From: Triops longicaudatus
Taxonomy: Eukaryota; Arthropoda; Branchiopoda; Notostraca; Triopsidae
Assembly (NCBI GenBank): GCA_022885665.1
Contig: JAGQDJ010000055.1
Coordinates: 596,575-660,574 of the forward strand
DNA length: 64,000 nucleotides
Reading direction: 5' to 3'
Shown here: positions 13,287-23,000 of the stretch, one piece after another
Numbering within the stretch: position 1 is the stretch's first letter
Layout of the letters: each line of letters begins with the position of its first letter
Made by a program: the position numbers and the translations under genes
Notes under the pieces: model-generated
What the model saw: the letters and a program-made list of their open reading frames with translations, nothing else
Databases searched by the model: none
Told to the model about the DNA's origin: nothing

Positions 13287-14572
13287 ATGCATAAAGAAGT
13301 AGTGGGCGCAGAATTGGGTTTTGCCGAAGAGGCTGAACCGTGGCGTATGCAAAGCAGACATTTTCCAAGTAAAATTGGCGGTTTTCCTGCATGGCTAGAC
13401 TTGCAAAACCTTCCGAAGCCCGAGGAACTGGCGTGTGGTGTTTGCAAGCAACCTTGTGCTTTCTTAGCACAGATCTATGCGCCCGATGACGACGAAGAAA
13501 AAGAAACTGCCAAAGAATCCTGTTTCCATAGAAGTGTATACCTTTTCGTTTGCAAGAACGGCGAGTGCTGCCAGAAAAATTCTTCGATAAACTTCATAGT
13601 CTTTCGCTGCCAATTACCCCAAAGCAATCCTTATTATCCGGCAGAAGATCCTGTGGACGAACCTGCGTGGAGAGTTGACATCGATGTCAAGAAATACGTT
13701 AAAATCTGCGCGATTTGTGGTTGCTTAGGCCCCAAACAATGCGGTGGATGCAAGAAAGAGAATTACTGCAGTCGCGAACATCAACTTTTGCACTGGAAAA
13801 GTCACAAGATTACGTGTAAAGAAGGTATATAATAAATGTTTAACACTAATTTATTGAGATTTTTTGGTTAAATTATTAACATCGACGTTTGTTAACATTT
13901 CAGGCAACAGTTCAAGTCAATCCTTCAAAAACACTTTTAACCTACCGGAATACGAGATCGTTATAGAGAATGAAAAGATAGAAATTGAAGCGGACGAAAC
14001 AATGGCGGAGGTAAGGAATATTAAAGAGTACGAGGCGCTTGTAGCTGAAGGAAAAGCGGGAACTTTCCAAGGTATCAATCACTGGAGTGGTCTTCGTTAG
14101 ATTAACGTAATTTTAATTACAGGCGATTCGTCCGTTGATGAAGAGTTGAGTAAGATGGCAGTAAAGGGGGACAAGGCGTTCCTGAAGTTTAAAGAAAGGA
14201 CAAGGTTGTTCCCAAACCAAGTACTTCGCTATGACAAGAATAACCCTTTGTGGGTATCGGCAAGCCATCAGCCTACCGATGAGGACATTCCGTGTTGCGA
14301 ATTATGTGGGGCGAAACGTCAGTTCGAATTTCAGGTAATTCAAATTCAGGATTTTCAACTTCAACGGATTAAATAATGAGGTTAAATATGGCCTGCAGAT
14401 TATGCCGCAGGCGTTGAATTACCTCTCCCTAGACAATGTAGGTGCAAGTGTGGATTGGGGCACATTGGCAGTTTTCACGTGTGTCGCTAATTGTGATTCG
14501 GGAAGTGCGTATAAAAGGGAATTTTTATGGAAACAAGATTTTGATGACGAGGTAGCCCAGTCAGCTGAATAA
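13287..14572 (+). CDS. PDCD2: programmed cell death protein 2 (MYND zinc-finger, PDCD2 family)
   Basis: Four exons close in phase: 13287-13824, 13904-14071, 14123-14334 and 14399-14572. They give 363 aa (human PDCD2 is 344). The N-terminal block AELGFAEEAEPW...FPSKIGGFPAWLDL is the PDCD2 signature. A MYND zinc finger follows at residues 141-177 (CAICGC...CGGCKKENYCS...HKITC). The C-terminal PDCD2_C domain contains LRYDKNNPLWVSA, CCELCGAKRQFEFQIMPQ and VDWGTLAVFTC. The family escorts ribosomal protein uS5 (RPS2) during 40S subunit assembly and is essential for stem-cell maintenance in flies. Introns are 51-79 bp, and the third (14335-14398) is 64 bp. The stop codon TAA at 14570 sits inside an AATAAA motif. 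Confidence 0.95.
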
Positions 14573-14573
14573 A
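14568..14573 (+). terminator. possible polyadenylation signal overlapping the PDCD2 stop codon
   Basis: AATAAA begins two bases before the TAA stop (TAA at 14570-14572). If used, the 3' UTR would be very short. No other canonical signal is obvious in the next 150 bases. Confidence 0.4.
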
Positions 14574-16300
14574 AAGTGAACATGAAACGATTTTAGTCTT
14601 TTTGAATTCGCATTTGTGGAAAAGATATGCCAACTGCCCGCCGGTTTGAGCGAGGCCTCAAAACCATGGATTTTGTTTGCGCCGAAAGTTGGCTTGCGAC
14701 GTTAAGCGAAGCATTGTAAACTCCAAAAGTCTCGGAAGCTGCATTGTGTTTTGTAGTTCGAAAATGAAGAAGCTTTCTTTTGAAAAAAAAAGACAACTTA
14801 TCTAACGAACGATGAAGCACCAGATAAAATTAGTATGGGGTTTACTACATAAAGGTCTGCAATTCACGAAGGACGTGTTCTCGCGTAATTGACAAGATGA
14901 TTGGTACTATTAGATGTATTGCTCTGCATCCATCATTACCAGGTTTGCACTAGCTTACTCTATATGACATTTAGGTTCAAAATTTTCTAGAGGAAATATT
15001 GACATGTGTATCCTTCGTGCAAGCCGAGGGTCAAAGGTCTTACGTGCACACCGTTGGTTAAGTGCACGATGAGCAAAACGTTCCAGTGTACTTTTTTAAG
15101 TTGACAACATTTTTTTTAGTTCCATAGTTCTTTAACCGGATAAGTTTCCTCACTAGCGAAGATGGTATTGTACGCTACGAAATCAGTGTAGCACAATAAT
15201 GGCTGTTTAATGCAGTATCCTTCAGACTCGAACTTTGAGTTTTCATCCTTTACAGAATTTTTTGGAAATAACTCACATGCTACGAGTTGTTTATGCACAT
15301 TAGACTTTTGTATCGGCAAAGGTCCCAAAAAAATTCCGTAATATTCTTTTCTCGATATTAGCAGTATCTTGAGTTATTGAACTTTTTTGTTTGCTTAAAT
15401 TCATAGATTAACTATTAAGTATTGTAATTAGTCTCTTACTGTTTTAAAAGCCGTATGAAAGCTTTTCTCACATCCTCACGAATGTAGGGAAACTCGCTCA
15501 ACGAAGTAAGCATTGTCCTTCTGTTTTTGAAACATGCATTGAATTACGCAGACTTTTTGCCTCGGAGAACTAACAAATTTGTTTGCATGAGATAATGCAC
15601 GGGTTCTCGAATTTCTTATCAACCCTTTTTAAAAGATATACATTAAAAAAAGCAACAAAAAAACAAGAATGGGAACTGAAACATGAGTTAAGTTCGTAAG
15701 GACTTGTTGGTCACCCTACACTTAAGTTGGCCTTACACATTTACTCTCTTGTAGAGCAGGTTCAAAAGACAATCGATTTAAACAAAATTGCCAATCAGGA
15801 CGAGTTTTGGGAACCTACATGGATTTTGATTGGCTAAAACCTCCACGTACCCTGAAATGACCTACAAATTTTCCATGTCAAAGCCTCCTTATGTGATAAG
15901 ATTGAGTAGCAACCGCTATTTTAAGGTTACCGCGAGAACGTGTTTGCTAGCCTGGGATAAAAAGATCCGCCTCTTTGATCTGACGTAACCAATGAAATAA
16001 CGTTAAAGTGGTCTTGACCTCCTTTATGACGCAGTTGGTAAACAGAAACTTTGCAGTCGAGATAGCAAAAGTTTTTTTTTTCTCATTTGGCATTTGTTTC
16101 GGTTCGTGTGACGCAGTGCGTCCAGGCCTTGATGCACAATAGTTGCACTGATTGTTACTGTCGAAGGGCTACAACGACTGCCAGTTCGAAGTTAGAACTC
16201 ATTTAAGCTTTTCGTGACCAAATTCGAGTTTGCAAGGTAGGTGGATCATGCAATGTAACTAGTTATTACTGATTTTCTTTATAACACACTTGCTATGTAG
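14573..16300. other. intergenic spacer between PDCD2 and GNMT
   Basis: AT-rich sequence with no recognisable exon. The last bases before the GNMT ATG (TTGCTATGTAG) look like a splice acceptor, so an untranslated first exon of GNMT may lie in this interval. Confidence 0.5.
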
Positions 16301-17597
16301 ATGGTCGACAGTGTCTATAGGACGCGTTCTTTGGGCACAGCTGCTGAAGGTATCCCTGATCAATATGCTGACGGAAAAGCGGCGAAAATCTGGGAAATAT
16401 ATATCGGCGATAAGAAATTCCGGACGGATAATTACAAGAACTTTTTGGTGGGATTGTTACGAAGCAAAAATTGCGTAACTATCTTGGATCTTGCCTGTGG
16501 CACTGGGTATACCCTTTTAAAAAAAACACCCTTTTAAAAAAATAAGTACCGACATATCCTTTTAAAAAAATAACACAACATAAGGAAAAAATACAGAAAA
16601 TAATAAAAAAAAAATGGAAAAAAAACTGTACCTATAATTTTTTATTTTAGCGTTGATTCGGTAATGCTAGTCGAAGAAGGTTTCAAGGTAACCTCGATAG
16701 ACGCTTCTGATAAAATGCTGAAGTACGCTCTTAAAACGCGATGGAATCGAAGGAAAGAGGAAGCATTCGACCAATGGGGTAATTGAACGATTTCCGTGCT
16801 TAAATGTTTTCTTTCTAATTAATTTTTGCGACGAATTTTCCAGTTATCGAAGAGGCAAACTGGTTAACGTTAACAGAAGACTTGAAAGATATTATCGGAA
16901 CAGGATTCGACGCTGTTATTTGCCTTGGCAATTCCTTTGCTCATTTGCCAGATTTTCGTGGTGATCTCCGTAATCAGAAGTACAGAAAAATCGGGTTTAA
17001 AACAGTCCGTAGGATTTGGTATACTTACTCTTAATTTTGATCACAGAACTGCTGTACGAAATTTTGCGAAATGCGTGAAACCTGGTGGCCTCTTGCTCAT
17101 CGATCATCGAAATTACGATTATATAATTGATAGGGGTATGACCCCAGCTAAGAACATTTATTATAGCGTAAGCATATGTGTTATGGATAAATAACCAGTG
17201 CCAGGAAATTAAAAAGTACTAGTTGATTGTTTTGAATATGCAAAATTTTTAGAGCCAACATATCTTGGACATCAAGACTTCCGTATTATTTGTGAGTGGG
17301 AAAGCGAATATGGTAACGATGGATTACGTGATGGACGTAAAATGCTTAGGGGAAGATGTAGATGAGCAGCAAGGGTATTAAAATTTTAATAATTTTTTAA
17401 AGATTTCTTAATAAGCAAAATACTTTAGACACTTCCGTCTGTCATATTATCCTCACCGGCTTGATGAGTTTACGGGAATTCTGCTCGAAGCTTTTGGTCA
17501 CAAGTGCAAGCATACAATATATGGCGATTTCAAGTCTTTGGAAGAAATGCCTGAACCTGCCTTTTACATTCACCTGGTCGAAAAAGACGAGTCTTAA
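16301..17597 (+). CDS. GNMT: glycine N-methyltransferase
   Basis: Six exons close in phase: 16301-16506, 16651-16778, 16844-16979, 17047-17167, 17253-17374 and 17429-17597. They give 293 aa (vertebrate GNMT about 295). The protein starts MVDSVYRTRSLG, as in animal GNMTs. It carries the SAM-binding motif ILDLACGTGVDS (residues 61-72), DASDKMLKYAL, FDAVICLGNSFAHLPD, and GGLLLIDHRNYDYI with the active-site region. It ends with HFRLSYYPHRLDEF and YGDFKSLEE. GNMT makes sarcosine from glycine and SAM, and buffers the SAM/SAH ratio in the cytosol. Exon 3 could instead end at 16994, adding five residues; the shorter form aligns gap-free with vertebrate GNMT. Intron 1 carries three imperfect CCTTTTAAAAAAA copies near its 5' end. 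Confidence 0.97.
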
Positions 17598-17720
17598 ATC
17601 TCAAGTCAAATCTGTTCTATGCCCAACTGGCCTGTTCGCCAAAGGTTTAATTTTGGTGGACTTATTGGCAATGCATTTTTGGGCTGTATTTTTCCTTTTG
17701 TCACGGAAGGGAGCTGGTTA

Positions 17721-17726
17721 AATAAA
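17721..17726 (+). terminator. polyadenylation signal of GNMT
   Basis: AATAAA lies 124 bases after the GNMT stop codon, on the same strand. Confidence 0.55.
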
Positions 17727-18545
17727 TTTGGGTTATAACGTGATATGAAGAATTCATATTAAATTCCAATTGAGTTAATAATTATGGTAGTTTTTCCCAG
17801 ATTCAGAAACTCGCATCACAGATGTAGTATTTCTGCAATCATTACTTATTAGAAACGCGAAAAACCGCTTAATTGTATATTTTCTTTCAAACAGCTTCGC
17901 TTATCTGAGAAGGTTCAGTTTCGGTTTTTTCATATAAGCAACAAGCCATAATTTTCTGCGTAGACTTCCTGGATAACATAAATGAAGACAAATAAAGTGC
18001 ATTTTACGCTTTTATTTCTTTATGTGGATACTGTTGTGTTCAACATGTTCAATTTTGTTTATTTCTATCAATACATCACTCTTTTTCCTACATTCTGATT
18101 AGGAAACTCCCTATCTGACGCATTAAGGATTACGAGTAAAGTGTCTTTCCTACGCTTAGCGAGACGAATGACGCCAAAGCCGTCAGTTTAAAAATCAATA
18201 AAACGCATTCAGTTTTGATTTTTCTGTGGAAACTCATAACGGAGTAAGTTCTAGATAGTAACGGGACAAGCATCGTGTGAATAATTTGTATTGCAGACAT
18301 GTGCAAGAACACATACGACCGCAGTCGCATACTCTTTTTTCTAAACATATTAAATACATAAACGTCTCCTGTAAAGATTTCACCAAATCTGTTAACGAAA
18401 AAAAAACAGCGGAAGAAAAAAAAAGAAGCTTGAAATCGAAGAAGGTGCTTTTCTCTTGTAAAGGGAAGTGAAGATTACTCTATGCGACGAAATCTTCGCT
18501 TAGTGTGAACGGTGCTTGGGCAGCTTACACTACCATCTCAAGCGC
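17727..18545. other. spacer and 3' flank between GNMT and the secreted-peptide gene
   Basis: No recognisable gene. It contains the 3' UTR of the minus-strand peptide gene next to it. Open frames here are short and lysine-rich by composition. Confidence 0.45.
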
Positions 18546-18869
18546 CTAGTAAAAAGTACGCTGGAGTTTCTTTCCGTCCTCCGCTTGTAGTTCGTATGCG
18601 GGTGCTCGGTATGCGGGTGCTCCGTATACGGGTTGTGCTCGGTAGTCTCCTCCGTATATAGGGAAGCCTCTGTAGCCTCTGTAGCCTCCGTAGCCTCCCC
18701 GAAAAGTTCTCACAGTGCCATGATGTCTCTCGGAGACAAGTCGTTCAGGGTCTTCCGTGGGGTACCGGCTTTCACCGAAACCAAATGCATCGCGCTCAGC
18801 ATCCCACCTTGAATCTGGAAGAGTTGCAGCTGTAGCAATGACTAAGGCGGCCAGTATAAGGAGCTTCAT
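18546..18869 (-). CDS. small secreted Gly/Tyr-rich peptide precursor
   Basis: A single-exon frame encodes 107 aa from ATG 18869-18867. The N-terminus MKLLILAALVIATAATL is a textbook signal peptide, with cleavage probably after ATA or ATL. The mature part is acidic at first (DSRWDAERDAFGFGESR), then Gly/Tyr/Arg-rich (GGYGGYRGYRGFPIYGG), then has APAYRAPAY repeats. The frame is open 22 codons upstream to an ATG at 18935, but only the downstream Met places the signal peptide at the N-terminus. Similar Gly/Tyr-rich secreted peptides in arthropods and nematodes include cuticle components and antimicrobial peptides such as acanthoscurrin-like and GGY neuropeptide-like proteins. I cannot assign this one to a family. 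A TATA box lies about 100 bp upstream of the start. Confidence 0.7.
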   Translation of the reverse strand: MKLLILAALVIATAATLPDSRWDAERDAFGFGESRYPTEDPERLVSERHHGTVRTFRGGYGGYRGYRGFPIYGGDYRAQPVYGAPAYRAPAYELQAEDGKKLQRTFY

Positions 18870-18965
18870 GTTGAATTGGTAGCTTATTCTTCCAGTCTTC
18901 ACACAGTGGACTTCTTGGTCTGAGGCTGGAAGCACACTGAGTTAAAATTTCGCTTTCTGGTCCAG

Positions 18966-18973
18966 CTTTTATA
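18966..18973 (-). promoter_or_regulatory. TATA box of the secreted-peptide gene
   Basis: TATAAAAG reads on the minus strand. A start site about 30 bases downstream would fall near 18940, giving a 5' UTR of about 70 nt before ATG 18869. A TATA box is typical of inducible or tissue-specific arthropod genes and fits a secreted or cuticular product. Confidence 0.6.
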
Positions 18974-20032
18974 TGGAACCTCTTCCGTTTCTGTTAACTT
19001 TGCAATGTTAAGCTCCATGTTTGTAGCCGATCACGGTTTGGTTGAATGGTTCCAGCTACAAAGCATTTGAGCGTAACTGTATGGAGACCTATTGACCCAA
19101 TCGAGTCATTCCCAAGAACGTTGTTCCGTTCATAATACATCAGGCAAATAATTAAATGAGCACGTACAGCTATTCAGAAATTGACAGCAAAGCCACGTAT
19201 ATTTAGATATATACTTGTTTTACGCGGTGCAAAAAGACTACTTGTCACAAAACTGCTTTTCCGCATAACACGAACCAGTTATCTCTTTCTGAACAATTAA
19301 TCCAAATCACTAAACATATAACCCGTTGCATTACTTCTGAAAACCTGTTCACATTCCGCGGCTATAAGTCTATCCTAACCAACTGCAATTGGTTGCTAAT
19401 TCATGTGTGATAGACTACATGTATCACACATGCTGAATTCCAAACGCTCTTTTTCTCTTTGTGAATTCTTCGACTGTCGTACGCGTCCTAACCACTTTCA
19501 TTATGCCTAAAAGTGAAAATTGGCGGAAACCTCGCAGATTAAAACGTACGAATTAATAACCCACGTAGACTAAGACACCCAAAAGAAAAATGGGCCTATT
19601 TTTGCTGTCTTAGATCATTTTGATAACATATTCCCTGTAGAATCATTTAGTCACATCTTTTACGGAAGTACGGATGTCAATGATCCTATTTAAAACTGCA
19701 ATAAAAAGGCTCCTGTAATGCCGGGGAAAAAGCAACCGGACGAGTGTTACAACAAAGATGAGTCTATAAACAAATGCAACGTCAGAGCTTGTATCGAAAC
19801 TATAAGTGTTGCTTACAGAAGGCTGCGTTGCCTGCATAAATGGCTACTCCTTGCTGAAGGATACGCGAGGGAAACCGGAGAAGACGGGCGGCGCGTTGTG
19901 GGGAGTGATGCAGGATGTAGCCAAAGTTTCCGGATTGATAACAACTCCCTATTGCCCCAATACTTCAGAAAAATATCTCAGCTTGAGCTAAGTGCAGTTT
20001 TCCTTTACAGCTTTCTTGACGCTACACACATA
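18974..20032. other. upstream region of the secreted peptide and 5' region of the PH-domain gene
   Basis: The segment 19718-20032 stays open in the same frame as the PH-domain start, from an ATG at 19718. It could add 105 codons to that protein, or it could be an intron and 5' UTR, since an acceptor TCCTTTACAG ends at 20010. The encoded stretch is Cys-rich at its beginning and matches nothing I recognise. The rest of the interval holds no recognisable exon. Confidence 0.4.
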
Positions 20033-23000
20033 ATGGCTGAAGAAATCCATCGAATTCCCCTTCAAGCTTACGTGGAACGCAAAACCAAAAGTGTATGGAT
20101 ATCGCTAACTCTTTTCTACAACAAAGTAATCCAAACTATATTTTTATTTTCTTTCCCAGAGGTTCGTGCCTATCTGGCGAAGATGGTACTGCGTGCTCAA
20201 CGGCAGACTTCTCCTCTTTTACAAATGCCAAACCGATTATCACGACGTGTCGACATTTCACGATGTGATAGATATGGAACTCGTGTACGATGTTACGGAG
20301 GCCCATGGAGTGGAACACGGCATCAACATATCTTCACATACCGGTCAGGTACTTCTTCGATTTCGCAAAGCATCCTCTTGCCAAATCTGGCTGCGTAGCT
20401 TGGAAGCTGCAAGAGTACTCAAAGACACTTCAGAAAATCCCCAAAAGCGGTTCTCGAGGCAACGTTCACGCGAGCACAATATCAAATCGTACAGAGATTC
20501 CCTTACGGATGGTATTCCACCTCCTGCGGTATAATTACACTAATGAGACATTATAACATAATCAAATTAATTAGTTCCTAATCTTTAGAAAGGGCAACCT
20601 GAGGATGTCCCATCCTTAAAGACCGGACCACGATATTCCACACTGGATGGAAGATTATCCAAACTCTACGAGCCGATTGAAGAGGAACAAGACTTGCCTT
20701 CCGCTGATTCCGCAACTAATGATGTTTTCGTTGCAACAAGGTAAGCTTTTAGGAACATTCTTGCACATAACAAAAGGAACTATCAAATATAGTGTTAAGC
20801 TACAGTGCAGCTAATGATATTTTGGGCGAATAACACAAGAGGCAGTTAAAACAGTATTACGACACATCGTTCGATGTTTTAGAATAACTTTATGACAACA
20901 ATGTATAGAAGAGTTAAATCTAGTGGAAAATGAAGATAGTTTGTCGAAATATTGCTGTGTAAATTTGCAAAGTAGAACTAAAGTTTCATTGTTCATTTAA
21001 AGACGATTTAACAACCGAGCTTCGGTGTGTTCTAAATTATTTAAGCAAATTTTTAAAGAACACAATAACAATCAAACGATTAGTTTTTGAATTGCTTCAG
21101 GCCTAGTTTTCCATGCTATAAGCCTCCTCTCATGTGCAAAAGAACCTTGATAGCTTTGAAAAATAAAAACTCTCATTGCTTAACGAATTACAATATTAAG
21201 TAAAAAGAAGACGAAAGCTAATGGCCCTATATAGAATATATGCGAACTACATGACATTGATCTACATAAAAAAGTTCAACTGTAACAGCTTTGGAATAAG
21301 TTATCCAAATGCCGTCTACTAGCCTAATACCGTCAATCGCCATATCTCGGAACAGAAGCTGTCACTTCAGGTGGAACTTTCTTAATGTGATCTAGCTGTC
21401 CTGAAAGTCAAACACTCCAGAAATCGTGGCCTTTTTTCATTTGTTTAAAAGCTATGCGCAGCCAACGTTAAGGGATATGCGCCTTAGATGGTTAGAGGGC
21501 TAGTTTTGAAAGCTTCTAGTTTAAAAGTAACAACTCTGTCCAGCTATAACTTTAGCAATTTGGAATTTCCTTTTCTAAAAAATCGTTTGCACGAAAATTC
21601 ATGCAGCATACCTATGTCTATGAATTACTAGATAATTCTAAAGTTATAGAAGCCTTGGGCTTAATGGCGTCTACCAAGGATATGCTAAAAGTCGATCTAT
21701 TCCTAACACGTGAGTAAGAACCTGAGAGGTCACTTGTGTTGTACTTGTACCGTGCATCTGAGAATGAGTGGTCAGGCAGTAAATTTAATTAAAATTCCAG
21801 GACAGCTGTTTCAAAGGCTTGTACGTGTTTGCTGCATTAAATAAACAGTATACATTTGTTCAGTTACAACCTATAAGCCTTTTGATTCCCTTTAATGTTC
21901 ATGATTTCTAAGGCGGCTTTCGAGCAGGCATTTTTCGGATAGCGTTTTTGACCTCTTGCCGAATATATTCGAACATAAAATTCGAACATATACTGAAGCT
22001 AAATCGTATTAAGCTACGGATTATGATTAACCAATATGTGCAAAAGGGTGTTGCAGCATTTTGATTGATAGGTCTAGAGCTAGGTTTACGTGATACTCAA
22101 GCTTTTGTAGACGGCAATTGGACACCTCACTCCAGTGCTTCTCAAAAGTGGGAAAATTACCCACAATTGGATAAACGCCGCTTGGATTTCGAGAACGGAG
22201 TCCATCTGAAGAAAACTTTAAATTAAAGTTTCTTATAAATAATTTACGAGGAGATTTTATTCCGAAAGAAATGAAATGCTAAAATAAGTTTTCCTGTCTA
22301 CACATTTAGTGGTGTGTACTGTAAGTTTGTGATAGTGACATGTTACCTAAGCGAGATTTGAGGAAATTACGTATTTAAACGGTCCAGGCTCTTTCACCAA
22401 AACTGCTCAACATTTTAATATCAATTTTTGAAAGTAAAGTTAAATGTAAAAGCTTTTTATAGAGATCTTGGTAAATATATAACAAGCGAGCAAATGTTTT
22501 TAGCGAAAGATTTTTCGAAAATTAATTTAAAGTGTATGTCCCTGTGCTACCCTGCGTTGTGAGTTAGGGAATAAGGAGTAGACCCAGGATGGTTTTGACG
22601 ATAAATGTCTATTTAGATGCTGACTTGGCAGGCAGACTACCACTGCTTTGTATAGCAAAAAAAGAGCCAAATATATAGTAGGACAGTTTAGTATTGAAAC
22701 AATAGGATAAACAATCAAGAAATACGGACCACAGGTCAGAACAATGATCTGGATAAAGACTAATTGTGGATCAAAAGGCCAGAATGATGATCTAAGTTCA
22801 ATGACAAAGGGCCAAACAATGACCTAAGGAGTTGATACAAAGGGTCACTTGTTTTCGTCACGACAGTGTATATACAGACAGCTTTTAACTAATGTCTTGT
22901 CTGAAACGTAAGCTATATCTGGCATTAGTTCTGGAATAATTGTCTGAGTTTAGACAATTTCCAGAGTCTGTCACTCCATCACTAATTAAAAATTTCCGTT

